Of a stretch of DNA of 64,000 nucleotides, positions 48,425-60,949 are shown piece by piece. Source of the stretch: Jacaranda mimosifolia (taxonomy: Eukaryota; Streptophyta; Magnoliopsida; Lamiales; Bignoniaceae); contig CM032123.1 in the NCBI GenBank assembly GCA_018894105.1, positions 7,689,001 through 7,753,000 of the forward strand, given 5' to 3'. The notes below the pieces were generated by a model. It searched no databases. It had not been told where the DNA came from and was given only the letters and a program-made list of their open reading frames with translations. The position numbers were made by a program, and so were the translations under genes. Every line of letters starts with the position of its first letter. Positions within the stretch are counted from its first letter, which is position 1.

Positions 48425-49010
48425 GAATAGAATGAGTAACCTAGATTCCGAGAAGCTGGACTTCATTCTATGAATTCTCTGATGGAAATGAAAGGATTAG
48501 GACATATATTAATATACTTATAATATAATAATTGATATTATGATAAGATAACTTTCTTGCTGCCGTTGACTACTTAATTTGATAATATACATCTAAGTCT
48601 TTTTTCTATTGTTTATTTTTATAAATAACAATAATAATGATGATGATGATGATAGCTTTCTTCCTACAGTTGATATCAATGGGACATTTTAATATAGCTT
48701 TCTTGCTACGGTGGATATCAACGGAACGTTTGGCCAAAAATTATTTGAATTTTTTTTATAAGATTCTATGTTTTACGAAATGTTTGATTTTATTTTAAGA
48801 ATAAGCTATTAATTAAACTTTGTAGATAAAATAAGAATTCAAAATTTATAAATATTAAAAAACGATAATTTTTTAATTAATATAATTAAAATTATGAAAT
48901 TTATCAAAATTCTAAAATTAATTAAAAAACCTTACGTTCTTTCTTCTTTTTAAATCGAAAACTTTCTTCTGAAGAATGAGTCGCCCAGACTATCGTTACT
49001 AATCTTCTTA
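48425..49010. other. Distal SCPL-B upstream DNA with a 43-bp tandem duplication
   Basis: 48440-48605 aligns with the SCPL-A upstream flank. At 48655-48740 the word agctttcttcctacagttgatatcaatgg-like occurs twice, 43 bp apart, and related copies lie at 47601-47630 and 48549-48575. The rest is AT-rich. No gene. Confidence 0.5.
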
Positions 49011-49376
49011 GGTCTCGTTTGACATGGACTAATAGGCTCAATACTAAACTTGAATATCACCTATTAAGGTGTTTCATAGGAAAGATTAAGTTTGCCACAT
49101 TTAATAGCATGCCCGGCACTGTAGCAATGATTGGTGGCTAGTCAAATAACAGCACTCGGACTGTGATTGAATAATCCTCCAGTTTGTTTGAAAAAGGAAA
49201 CATAGGCCGAAAAAATTTTTTGCTGCAAGGGCAAGAGGGTCATTTATATAATAGTGGTGAGTATCAAATAATGATAATAGATTGTGCAAAATTTATGTGG
49301 TGACTAATTTATATGTGTAATATTTCACCACTAATACAATCTCTACTATTAACAAAATTCCATATCAAACGAGACT
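49011..49376. mobile_element. PIF/Harbinger (Tourist-like) MITE
   Basis: 366 bp with TTA on both sides (49008-49010 and 49377-49379). Termini GGTCTCGTTTGACATGGA and, reverse-complemented, AGTCTCGTTTGATATGGA. No coding capacity; the frame at 49101-49289 is incidental. Confidence 0.8.
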
Positions 49377-49439
49377 TTATTAAATTTTGTCCTTTCCTTT
49401 TCACATAATGGCGTGACTGATCTGTAACGTTGTTATATT

Positions 49440-49596
49440 GGCCCTAACACGAGAAACATGTGAACGAGGTCCTACGATGTGCATTCTTACTTGGCCCTAA
49501 CACGAGAAGCATGTGAGCGAGGTCCTACGATGTGCATTCTTACTTGGCCCTAACACGAGAAGCATGTGAGCGAGGTCCTACGATGTGCATTCTTAC
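49440..49596 (+). repeat. Three-copy 53-bp tandem repeat
   Basis: Units start at 49440, 49493 and 49546 (ggccctaacacgagaa...gtgcattcttac). Copies 2 and 3 are identical over the unit; copy 1 differs at two G/A positions. The spacing leaves no variable spacer, so it is not a CRISPR array. Confidence 0.9.
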
Positions 49597-49602
49597 GCTA
49601 CC

Positions 49603-50655
49603 CGTCAACAAGAAAACACGTTTACTTAATTTATCACAAGTTGATAATCTTTCTGCAACTAAAATCATACCCATTTTGTTCAATACAATAAAAAACCCAA
49701 AATCTATCTAAAAATCAAAAAAATTGTGTTGACTATTTAATTATTGATCAATTATATTTAGTAAGACTGCTTTTAAGATATGTATATTTTAGAAAACATT
49801 AGAAAAATAAGAGTATTCCTAGTATTTCAATTAGTGCTTGAAGGATAAAATGGTATTTTTAATGATATATAAAATATTATGACTCTTAGAATTAATTCTT
49901 TATCCAATATTTTTTTTGTTTTTTATGGTACCTATGATTAAGAATCAACAACCTTATGCCTCATGTAGTTATCAACAAGAAACACATTATATTTTACTTT
50001 AACACAAAGTAATAATTTTAATTGAATTAAAATTATATTCAGTTTATTTAATACAACAAAAATCCAAATAACTATTTAATAAATAAGAAAATTTGTGGTG
50101 TTGATTAATTAGTGATTTATCAATTATATTTAGTACGATTGCTTTTAAGATATATAAATCTTAGAACGTACACATTAAGAAAATAAGAATAATCCTATTT
50201 GCTCAATTAGCTAGTATTACTTGGAGGATAAAACGGTACTTTCTATGTGATGCTGCTCGAAAATAGAGCTAGTGAAATCCTTTTCGAAAAATGATATGTC
50301 AGTTCGTCTTCTCAAGAATGCACATAGAGAAATCAGCTCTTTTCGAGAGTTCTGTCACTCTAAGAAATTTTGCAAATAATTCATTGTCTTATTTCTCTTC
50401 GAGACTTGGTATTTATATTTTTTTATTTTTAATGAACTTAGGCCTATTAGGATTTCTCTACCCTTTTAATGGGCTTGGCTTGTTTTTTCATCTTTCTGGC
50501 CTATTTACTTAATTAATTATTTTTAGGATTCATTTATTATTTTTAATCAAATTATAAAAATACCCTTAAATCCAATTTATCACATCACCATGAAATATAA
50601 AATATTACAACTCTTAGATTGGATTCTCTATCTAATAAATTTTGCAATTTCATGC
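49603..50655 (+). repeat. Diverged direct duplication of about 360 bp
   Basis: 49603-49935 (gtcaacaagaaaacac ... tctttatccaat) aligns with 49968-50247 continued at 50588-50655 (atcaacaagaaacac ... ctctatctaata). The second copy is interrupted by a solo LTR at 50248-50587. AT-rich, non-coding. Confidence 0.7.
50248..50587 (+). mobile_element. Solo LTR of 340 bp
   Basis: TGATGCTGCTCG...CACATCA with flanks CTATG (50243-50247) and CCATG (50588-50592), a 5-bp duplication with one transition. It carries a TATA-like gagacttggtatttata segment. Same family as 24367-24708. The position inside a duplicated block confirms the insertion borders. Confidence 0.75.
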
Positions 50656-52032
50656 AAGACTCTCTCTACATGATGGCCCTCGTCACTACACCCAAAGAAA
50701 AATAAATAAATAAATAAATAATTAGTTCAAATAATATATATAGATATACACTAGTATGTGCCAAGTACGATGTGTCAAAAAAATTATATAATTAAAATAA
50801 TTTATTTTATAATAATATTTATTTTACTTCATGTAATTAAAATATAAATTGTAATTAATTTTTAGCATTTAATGAAAGAAACCTATTAGTAATTAAATAA
50901 AATAATATGAATATTTCAATTAAAAATATTATGTGTTTGAAGATAATTTATACTTAAATAAGTTATAGAATATCAAGAATTGCTCACTCTAAGTTTAAAG
51001 AATTAAGAAAATAAAAATAGCTCAAAATATTTTACTAAATACACTTTTTAAATTAGATATATATATATATACATATTTATACATACATACTTTGATATGC
51101 TAAATAAGCAAAATAAGCAAATAATTTCTTTTCTAATATAAAGCTTTATTTTATGATTTCTTAATAATGTGGAAGTTATAGTTACAATTTTTATGACATT
51201 TGAGAATTTCAAATGTTAAATATTTTTTGTTAGAGTAAATATATAATCTCTAATTAATTATTTGATAACTAATTCAATAAGTAGTTTATAACACATAGTT
51301 TTTATAAGCTAAAATATCTCTTAATATTCCATATAACTCTGATAAGTAAAATTTATTTATATATATATATAGTTTTTTTTAATTATCAATTAACATATAT
51401 TATGTACATGAATGAGATAATAATTAGATTTTCAATTTTAAGTTTAAAATAAAAATATCAATCTCTCATAAGTTTTTTTCTTCTTCATATAATTAGAATA
51501 TAAAAATTATGAATAATTAAATGGATACATACTTTCAGTCAAATTCTTTTCATCTTACATCATTAATCCATGTAAAAATATTTTTATGAATAATAAGCAA
51601 CAATACTAAAATAAATGTACGTGATATAATTATAAAATAATGTAATTAAATATATTAAAAATATAAAAATTGATATCATTTGCTATTTAAGTGGTCATTT
51701 ATCAAACTTTTAAAAAAATTCAATTATGTCAACTATATATATGTCTCATATAAAATAATTTATTTCAAATAATTAAAAATAAGGTTTCCATTATTATATT
51801 GCTAAAAAACTAAAATGGTTTAAATTAATATATAAAAATAAAGTTCAAAGTTTACAGTTGTTATAGGAAGTAACTATTTATATTTGAAACATATTCTTAA
51901 ATGAAATTATTTGTTATATTCTATATATATAACTTGTCTAAAAATATTTTACATGTCTAAAAATATTATTGTAAGAATAACTAAATTTTAAAGACTTTGA
52001 TAAAAAAAAGTCTCACTCTTTAAATAAAAAAT
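50656..52032. other. AT-rich DNA without recognisable gene
   Basis: Very AT-rich with (aaat)n and (ta)n runs at 50700-50720, 51055-51080 and 51355-51375. No open frame of note and no repeat border found. Confidence 0.6.
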
Positions 52033-52037
52033 AAGTT

Positions 52038-55000
52038 TGTGACACACCACCTAGGGTAACCCTAAGTTGAGATATCAAATCAATTCAAGCTAAATTCTGG
52101 ATCTAAAAAACACAAGCAATAAGGCCCATAAAATTTCAAACTTGACTCGTCAGAAGAAGCGGTAGTTCAAACTTAACTATTTCAACAAAACAGTTGCATA
52201 CATGCCATGGTTCACCTCCTCAACACTTAACAAAATATATATAGACCTCAAGGTATCCACATTAACCCTGACATATCACGACATCTCTAAGTTCAAATAT
52301 AACATTGTAATAAAACCCTTTATACATATGAGCATATATTCTATTACAAGAGGCATTTCTTCATTCCCAATCAGAACTTCACTTCCTTCACTTAATCCTA
52401 TCTGAGAAATAAGGGAGAACGGGGGTAAGTCCAAAGGACTTAGAGAGGGATATCATAACAATAAGTAAAAGAAACTTGTCGAGGAAGGAACATCTCAACA
52501 TTTCATAATTCAATATCAATACAAGTGCAAGTACGAATCAAACAAGAACAAGTACGGTAAACAGGAATCTCTCTTGCCTTATTGTTCCAAGAACATATCA
52601 TTATCAATGAGGATATAAGTGGATAATGAGGATACAAGTATGAACAAGTAACTCGTAAAACACATGCATTTCAACAGATCAAGACGAGACAGGCTTATCA
52701 AGATAAATCTTATTCCAATTAGTCGATCATATTCAAGCGTGATAGCTTGACACATAGAAGATGCCTAGGAGTATCCCTAGCACATTACTGACTCACGGTA
52801 GATGCTTAGGAGTGTCCCTAGCACTTTACTGACATATAATCGATACCTAGGAGTATCCCTATCATATCGCTGACAGAAGGTAGATGCCCAGGAGTATCCC
52901 TAGTACATTACTGACATACATTATATGCCTAGGAGTCTTCCCAGCGTATCACTGTTACACGAAAGATGCCCAGGAGTATCCTTAGCATATTATTGATATT
53001 CAGGAGTATCCCTGACACATCGTGGATACCTAGGAGTATCCCTAGTATATCATTGACAAACGAATGATACCTAGGAGTATCCCTAGCATATTACTTACAT
53101 ACGGACGATACCTAGGAGTATCCCTAGCATATCACTAACAGACGATCAATATCAATCAATCGGATTTGCCAACAAGGTAATACCATAACGATTAATAAGT
53201 ATGATTAAGCCATCATGGTCTAAGTACAAGATACGAACGAGCAAGTATGTCGGCAAGGCACTTGTAACAATACAGGACGGGAACGAGTACAAAACAATTA
53301 CAAGTACTGAACGGACGAGAATGAACTCATATCAGAGAGCAATCAAGTACTAACCCTCATAGGGGTATACAAGTTATTTAACGGATAACAAGCAAGAATG
53401 CAATCAATTACAGATTTCAATGAACACGAGTAGGTATAATTCTAGAACATTTAATCCTCATAGGGGTTTTTTCCCCATAAGAAAAAATAGATATATTCAA
53501 GGCCAAATTGGCAGACCCTCACCTCTGTAGTCTCAGAAAACTACAATCACCGTCAGTAGTCTACTGATCCATGGGTCCCAAATCCGCGTCACCTAATTCA
53601 AAAGAATAAGTATATAATCAAAATCTCTATTTAACTCTAATAATCCTTAAATAATTACAATTAAACCATTAATAGTCCAAAATCACTAATTAACCGATTA
53701 ACTTGATAGGTTTTAGGCTTAAACGGTACTACCAACCTAAAATGGTTAATAAAGTCAATTATTTCCAAAATAGTCTCGATTTCATATCAAGTCTAATAAC
53801 TAAGCATAAATTAGTTCCTAACTACATATTTAACCTTATATCGGTATCCCAAATCAAAATAAAAGGTCCAATTTTTATCACTTGGTTCCAAATCCATAAA
53901 ATCTACAAGTTAGGGTTTCAAATTCTTCAATTAACTCAATAAATCCCAAGGTTATCATTTTAATACGAATCCAGGTTCACTAGCTCATATATATAGCCCA
54001 TGCATGCCATATGCAATTCCAAATCCTATATCACTTCATCATTCTCTTGCCATATCACAAGATTCGAAAATGTTTAAATAATATAAAACTATACAAAAAG
54101 CTTAATCCTTAACCCTCTATTACCCAAATTTGCTTATAAAGGCCTCGGAATCATGAACTAGGAGTATCGTTGCGATTGTCGTGTTGATGGGAGAAAACTA
54201 TCCTCCCGCCGTTGCCAAAACAGATCAATCTTACCACCAATCCTCATCCTCGTGGGGCGCAGTGAGAACTCTAAATATGCGTTCTCTATAAATCGCTGAA
54301 TTTGTTCATCTTACGCTCATGAATCTAAAACCACCATTATTTTCAAGTTTTGCAGTCAAAATCACGCCCAAAACTCGCTTGAAAGACACAACCACCAAAC
54401 CCAGCACAGTCTTCGATCACCTCTGTTTCGCTGTCACCCCTGCGTCTCATCTCCGTGTAAAGCTACCATGAGGGCACCGAGCTAAGAGCATCAGTTTGCA
54501 GCACCCATAACTCATCTCTGTCGTTAGTACACCACCGTCTGTCAACCTTGCCATGATCGAGCTTCAAGCTTCAAAATTTGGTGGTGCCGCCGTTCAAACA
54601 CCATGCATGTGGCATCGCCGGGCTTCTTTTGAGGAGGACAAGAAGGAAAAATAGTTGGTTGAAGAAAATTTTAGCTGTCGGAAGAGATTGCCGGTGAAGA
54701 TGTAGAGGGGATCACTAGACGAAGAAGAAGAAAGGAAATGGGGAGGAAAATGAAAATACCAATTATATATAGGCTACTTTTGCAAAATTCTAATTGAGCC
54801 CCCAACGAAGTTGATTAATGCAATTGGGTCCTATCAAAAATTTAAAATCCATATTTGACCCAGTTGACGTTTTCTTTCCATGCAAACCCTAAAGTTTAAA
54901 GAAAATGTTCAATCAAGTCTCCTCAAATTGCGATTCGACCCCAAAAATTTCAATTTTCTTGCAATTAAGTTCTTTTTATTTACTTTTCGAGCCCTAAAAT

Positions 55001-55067
55001 CCAACAATAAATATCTTGAATTCTAAATCCTCATTTTTTGGAAATCCCAAATTTTAGGGTTGTTATA
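52038..55067. mobile_element. 3.0 kb LTR-like unit, probably gypsy solo LTR
   Basis: Perfect 5-bp duplication AAGTT at 52033-52037 and 55068-55072. Ends TGTGACACACCACC...AGGGTTGTTATA (canonical TG...CA with C to T). No gag, pol or primer site inside. A ten-copy short tandem array lies at 52750-53150, and a TATA-like attatatatagg at about 54762. Length and termini fit a large Ty3/gypsy LTR left by recombination; a non-LTR explanation is not excluded. Confidence 0.7.
52750..53150 (+). repeat. Tandem array, about ten copies of a 38-43 bp unit
   Basis: Unit core 'gat(g/a)cctaggagtatccctagca(c/t)at' followed by a variable 'tactgacata(c)g' tail. Copies vary at several positions and in length; one is shortened near 52995. 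It lies within the 3.0 kb LTR-like unit. Confidence 0.85.
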
Positions 55068-55072
55068 AAGTT

Positions 55073-55713
55073 AATATTTATTAGAGCTCATATTTGTTAG
55101 ATAATTTCACTACTTCGTATATCCATTTAATTTCTTGTAGTTAATATTATCAAAGTGAATATAATTACTATGTATGAAATATATCAATTATGTAAAAATA
55201 TTTACTTAGGAATGAAATTTTGATTTTTAGTTGTATATACACAATTTTTTACAAATAATTTATTTATTGAAGAAAAATCAAATGATTTTTATTATAAAAA
55301 ATATTATAAATAAGTAAAGATTCAGCCAATCGAAATAAGCTTATCAAAGCACATGATATTATATAGGACAAAAAAAATCTTTCTTATATGCACATAATCA
55401 GAAATAGGTAAATCAAGTGCTAATAAATTTAATGAATATTTTTTTATAGAAAAATATATAATATTTCTTCATTCATTTGATAAGAAAATTGAAATAATTT
55501 CAACAACTTAATAAAATTGTAATATTTTTTAAATATTTCATAACATCACATTATTCGATGTGCATTATTCAAATATGAAGTATATATAATTTTTTTATTC
55601 AAATAAATCGAGAGAGATGCAACTAAAATATTAGTAAAATAAAAATTTAATGTCAAAGATAAATTCTTACATGAACATACAAGAATATTTGAAAATTGCA
55701 TTGAAAATTGATA
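55073..55713. other. AT-rich spacer, no gene
   Basis: Between the 3.0 kb LTR-like unit and the Tat-type element. The open frame at 55546-55782 overlaps the presumed LTR start and shows no motif. Confidence 0.5.
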
Positions 55714-56542
55714 TGGAGTAGCCCAACAGGCCCAACTCAATAACTTTCGACCAAATAAGGGATACGACATGAGATAGCCCAATTGCCCGCCAAGCCCAAC
55801 TCAATATGGGCTAACCATGTTATCGACAAGTTCCGACCACTCTGGGCCTTGACCACTACCTCTATCGACCAGATTATGGTCGATCATGATTAAAGCTGTT
55901 GCATTCAGCACTCAACCTAGAAGACATTTGCATATGAAAAAGTGTCATTCTGTCAACCAGAGTTTACGCAGAAAGCCCACGGACAAGTACTTATTTCAAC
56001 TAGGGAGGTCAAGCAAACACGATGGTCTCTCTGCCGCATTGAATGCTCTAACAGGCGCCATATCTCCGCATTAATGGCGCGTGCCACCACTAATACCACA
56101 TTTTCTGCCGTGCTAGACTAGTACACACCTTCTGTGTACCGCCTTATCCTAGGAAGCTGGAGATAGCACCACCTGAAATAGTACACAAGTTGGAGAAGAC
56201 TTAAAGGCCCTCAAGCAAGGACAAAGGCCCTTTTTATGCAATAAGGGCATCATAGACATATCAATCACACCAAGGAGGCTATAAATAAAACATTGTCAAG
56301 CTTCAGCATAGTATGCCATTTATCAATCACTGAAAAGCCCTCACTCTACTACTCTATCTTCTAATCGATATACTGACTTGGGTGTCGAAGTGCTTTAGCT
56401 GAGGGCCCCTCAGCAAGCATGACGTTTGCTATTGGTTGCAGGACCCAATCCCAGTGCATTATTAATCAGTTCTATCGAATTGCCACTTGATCAATCGGGT
56501 TGGACTTTAACCCAACTTACCCCTAAACTATTTACATCCTCA
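55714..56542 (+). repeat. 5' LTR of the Tat-type element (left border tentative)
   Basis: Ends at tttacatcctca just before the primer site. Contains a ctataaataaaa TATA box at about 56279 and the downstream phrase ctgacttgggtgtcgaagtgc that is common in Tat LTRs. The left border (TGGAGTAGCCC) is a guess; no target duplication was checked because the right end is missing. Confidence 0.55.
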
Positions 56543-56545
56543 TTA

Positions 56546-56564
56546 TTTGGCATTGTCTGTGGGA
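56546..56564 (+). other. Primer binding site of the Tat-type element
   Basis: tttggcattgtctgtggga, three or four bases after the LTR end. It resembles the TGGCGCC(G)TCTGTGGGA primer site common in this lineage. Confidence 0.6.
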
Positions 56565-56899
56565 AACTAAGTCCGTAACTGAGAAAAATAGTTAACACTA
56601 GGTGAGTTGTTTCTAAAAGGGCTAGACGTGGCAGGACCCTGCACCCAGCTAGACTAGTGGTCACCTTGACTTTGCCCCAGCTCATGCAGCTGATTAGTGA
56701 GCAGATATTTGCCTAAAATTTACTCAACTATCAGTTGCCCTCAACAGACACAATAATCAGCTCGGAGTAGCTGCTAAGGCAATTTTCTATCATTTTCTCG
56801 TGCGAACAGAGGCCTCCTAGAGAATAAAGGGGTCAACTGGAAGCTAGGCGACCACTTAATCGATGAGAAGACAATTTTGGGTGATTCCCAAGGGAAGAA

Positions 56900-58040
56900 G
56901 CCTCACCTGACCCTCAAAAAGAAGTTGCAGATTCAGTGGATCATTGTGCTCAATCCCTTTGAGCCCCACAACATGATAGGGTCAAATGTATAAAGCCCCA
57001 GACAAATAGAAACATATCCCAAGCTTATCAGGAAGAATGGGAAGAAGTATCCCACCAATGCAATAGTTGAACAAGCGATTGGAAGAGATTTCGAAGAGGA
57101 ACCCTCATTATGATGGTGTTCCTTGACTTCGTTGATAGCGGGAGTCACTATTTGTGCAGGAGATAATTGATGAGAGTATTGTTATCGATGCTAAAGTTCC
57201 TACTGGGATGGCTCGTCGGATCTAAACGAGCATCTACTGTAATTTGATCACATGATGCAGCTATATGGGCAAAATGAGTACATCCATATGAAGATGCTGG
57301 TCACCACATTGCAGGGAATTATGCTTGATTGGTTTGTGAAATTGGAACGACCGACATCAATCTACTTGTACGACTAGCTATGTGACAAGTTCTTCCATCA
57401 GTTCGCTAGTCGGAGGAAGGCAAAGCTCCTGCATACCCACTTGCACACTGTTAAATAGAACAAGAGAGAGTGCTTTCACCACTTTTTCACTAGATTAAGC
57501 ATTGAGGTTTTGAAGATTAATAGTCCTCGAATTAAGTTTCTGATCAACATGCTATTCTTGGGCCTTCTCCATAAAGAATGCGCCAATGCTTTGGCCAAAG
57601 AGCTACCCAGGATGATGGAGGAATTGCTCGACCTTGTGGAGAGGTACATGATGCAAGAGGACATGAACAAACTCAAATATGGCAACCTCGACAGCGAGAA
57701 GAAGCAACAAAAATAGAAAAATGACAGACAACACAAAAATGATCATCGATCTCCGGTCAAACGTTTCCACAATTATACTCCCCTCAACATTGCCAAAAAG
57801 GAGGTGTTGTTTTCCATTCAGCACGATAACCTCCTTAAAAATCCAGGAACCTGACCGAAACTGAAGCTATGAAAAGATCCAAGAAATATTGTCACTTTCA
57901 TAGGCAGAAAGGCTATGACACATAGGATTGTTTCAATCTTTATGACGAGATTGAAAAACTCATTCGACAAGGGCACTTGAAGAAATTTTTTGATGAAAAT
58001 GTCAAACAAGAAGCCGGCGCAACCGACTAGACTCCCCGTA
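56900..58040 (+). pseudogene. Gypsy gag remnant with zinc knuckle
   Basis: Pieces: MLVTTLQGIMLDWFVKLERP, then YDxLCDKFFHQFASRRKAKL, LINMLFLGLLHKECANALAK (57510-57716), and near 57880-58000 the knuckle YCHFHRQKGYDT with DCFNLYDEIEKLIRQGHLKK. The knuckle keeps C-x2-H(x)-type residues used in Tat gag, where the usual order is C, H, H, C. Several stops. The gag role is particle formation; not functional here. Confidence 0.7.
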
Positions 58041-58045
58041 GAGAA

Positions 58046-58700
58046 ATGTCGATTAGCTTGAGAAAGGAAGATAAGGGAAATAAACTTAGCCATGATCCTC
58101 AACTACCCATCAGAGGAGTGATTGACACCATCGAGGGAAGCCTAATGGGAAAGGACTCAAAGTCGGCCAGAAGGCAGAATCAGATGAGACTGGAATCGTC
58201 CAAATCCTTCTCGATCAAAATAGTCTTCTAGCTCTCGACCAGCGCAGAACCAATCTCTTTCTCCGACACCGACCTCTCACATATCGAGAATAAAGGGGCT
58301 AACAACAAGTTGGATTGCACTCTTGTGGTATCTATTAAGATAACCAACTTTCAGGTAAGAGAGGTATTGGTCGACAATGGCAGCTTTGCAAATATTATTT
58401 TTCTTGTCGACCTTGAGGAGAATGAACATAGAGAAGTTAAAATTCAAACCCGTGCGTACCCTGCTGGTCAGATTTGGGGGGTTAGAGATCATCCCCGATG
58501 GATCCATAAACTTGTTCACATCATTTGGAAAAGTCCCCTAGCAAAGAACCCTCATGTTTAACTACCTAGTCGTAGACGTACCCTTTACTTACAAAGCTAT
58601 CATTAGGCGACTAGCTCTGAACGACTTTCGATCTATTGTCTCGACCTATCATATAAAGGTTAAGTTTCTGACAGCCACTTGAACCAGCGAGCTTCTTTGC
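58046..58700 (+). pseudogene. Gypsy protease remnant
   Basis: The frame 58310-58561 has LVVSIKITNFQVREVLVDNG followed by SFANIIFL, where the usual protease motif is VLVDNGSSADILF. The active D-(S/N)-G is visible as DNG. A later frame has VDVPFTYKAIIRRLALNDFR, the usual end of this region. Confidence 0.7.
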
Positions 58701-59149
58701 AATATGAAAGAAGCTTGGAAATGCTACACAATTTCAGTCAAAGCAAACGAGCAAAAGGCTCAACCAAAATTGAAAACCTTAGGGGATGCTACAGTAACAA
58801 AATCCGAGGAGGGGCATCAAAAAGAGAAGCGAAAGCTGGAGGAGACCAGGATAGAGCATATTGGAATTCAAGACCATTGAGCTGGAGCCAAGGAACCCTA
58901 ACAAAACCACAAGAATTAGGGCTGATCTGGGCAGCAAAATAGAGTGCCTCATGTTCGATTTTCTCAGAAGAAATGTTGACATCTTGCTTGGAAGGCTTCC
59001 GACCTATGAGGAATCGACCCGAGTATCATCATCCACCACCTAAACATGGATCCCTCATTCAAACCAGTATAATAGAAGACCAGAACCTTCAATGCTAAAA
59101 GATGCTAAATCATTGAAAAAGAGGTCAACAAATATTTAGGGACATAATA

Positions 59150-60270
59150 CATTATAGAAATTCAGTACCCTATTTGGCTTTGTAATGTAGTCATTGTCTC
59201 TAAAAATAAGGGAAAGTGGCGAATGTATAACGATTTTATTGACTTAAATAAAGCTTGCCCTAAAGATCCTTACCCGTATAGTTTTATTAGTAGACTTTAC
59301 TGCTGGTTGTGGTCTATTAATCATGATGGATGCATTTCAAGGTTATTACCAAATTTTCATGGCTCCCGAAGATAGGGGTAAGACTTCTTTTTGCCAACCC
59401 CAATGGGGTGTATTATTTTTTGGTCATGCCTTTCGGGCTTAAAAACACAGGTGCAACCCACCAAAGACTTGTAAACTTTATGTTCAAAGATGCGATCGGT
59501 AAGACCATGGAGGTCTATATCAATGACATGATCATCAAAATAGAAAAAGAATATAATCACTTAACTGACCTCAACCATATATTCTCAATATTACGAGCAT
59601 TTAACATGAAACTCAATCCCAACAAGTGCACATTTGGGGTGAGAGGGGAAAAGTTTTTGGGCTACATGGTCAGCCAAAGAGGTATCGAAGCAAACCCATA
59701 AAAATACAGGCCATTTTGGACATCATGCCTCCTTGAACAATCAGGGACGTTTAGCGTCTAGTCGGCAGAATCATAGCTTTGCAGCAATTCATTGCCCAAA
59801 TAGCTGGCAAAAGCCTACTATTCTTCAAAATCCTCAGAAATGGGAGGAGATTGGGTTTCCAATGGATAGAATAATGCGACTAGGCTCTGGATGAATTAAA
59901 GCAATACCTTTTGACAACATCAATGTTAGCCAAACCTGAGGTTGGAGAAGTTTTACATGTTTATTTGGCAGTCACATAGGCATCGATCAGTTCAATTTTA
60001 GTTTCAACGAGAAATGGCACCCATTGAACTATCTACTACAGTAGCAAAGCAATGCTGGGCCTAAAGCACAACTATTTGGAGATTGAAAAATTTGCTCTTG
60101 CCTTGGTCACTATAGCTAGGAAATTGAGGCCTTATTTCGAATCTCACTCTATTATGGTCTTGACAAATCAACCATTGAAATATGTGCTGTCGAAGCCAGA
60201 TACGTTTAGAAGATTAACAAAATGGGCAATCGAGCTAAGCGAATTCAACATCACATTTCAGCCCTGAACT
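59150..60270 (+). pseudogene. Gypsy reverse transcriptase and RNase H remnant
   Basis: WRMYNDFIDLNKACPKDPYP (59218-59277) and VMPFGLKNTGATHQRLVNF with MEVYINDMIIKIEKEYNHL (59330-59701). The catalytic box normally reads YIDD; here it is YIND, losing one Asp. RNase H follows (60052-60267) with LEIEKFALALVTIARKLRPY and VLTNQPLKYVLSKPDTFRRL. Frames are interrupted between the pieces. Confidence 0.8.
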
Positions 60271-60349
60271 TTCATAAAGGCCCAAGCGTTTAGCTAATTT
60301 TGTCGCCAAGAGACTTGACCGACCCAATCAACTTGACCATGACTCCATT

Positions 60350-60720
60350 ATGTGGACTTTGCATGTTGATAGATCAGTATCTTCCTTAGGATGAGGGATT
60401 GGTATTTCCCTATAGTCTCCACAAATCGAGGAATACGACTTCGCAATCAAACTCGACTACCCCTTTACCAATAATGAAGTAGAATATAAGGCCCTCATTG
60501 CAATCATGAGGATGGTGGTAGGTAGGAGAGCCGAGCAGCCGGCAGCAATCACTAATTCCTAGCTGGTCGCAGAATAAGTCGAAGGAAACTTTGAGGCCAA
60601 AGAGACTAGATGAGAAAGTATTTGGCTGAGATCAAAAGGCTACAGCAACAATTTGGGAAATGCATCCTCAGTCAAGTTCCTCGATCAAGGAATGAAAGCA
60701 CCAATGCTGTCAAAATTTAC
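60350..60720 (+). pseudogene. Second (archaeal-type) RNase H remnant
   Basis: Pieces WTLHVDRSVSSLG, FAIKLDYPFTNNEVEYKALI and EGNFEAKETR follow the first RNase H. The first Asp (VDRS for VDGS) and the N-N-E-x-E-Y motif are visible. A second RNase H after the first is a mark of Tat elements. Stops are present. Confidence 0.65.
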
Positions 60721-60949
60721 GAGCTCGATGAAAGGAACCAGAGATAGAACCATCACCTTTCCTATCGCCAACAAACCCACCATAGGCGGTTTTGACTAGA
60801 ATTGGGTAGGGCAGATTGGGGAAGCCAGGATAAAGTTCTCGACGATAAAAGCCAAGCATGCAGGCTTAGAGGCCAAACAGCTAAGTTCACCCTCAATGAA
60901 TTCAATCAGCTTTAAAGAAGATTGATTTTTGGACCACTGTTGAGATGTT

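Noticed and set aside
49440..49596. Possible CRISPR array (three near-identical units)
   Set aside because: Units abut directly without spacers; a simple tandem repeat.
52750..53150. Possible CRISPR array (regular repeats)
   Set aside because: Units are contiguous, diverged and lack unique spacers of constant length. The setting is a plant LTR-like unit.
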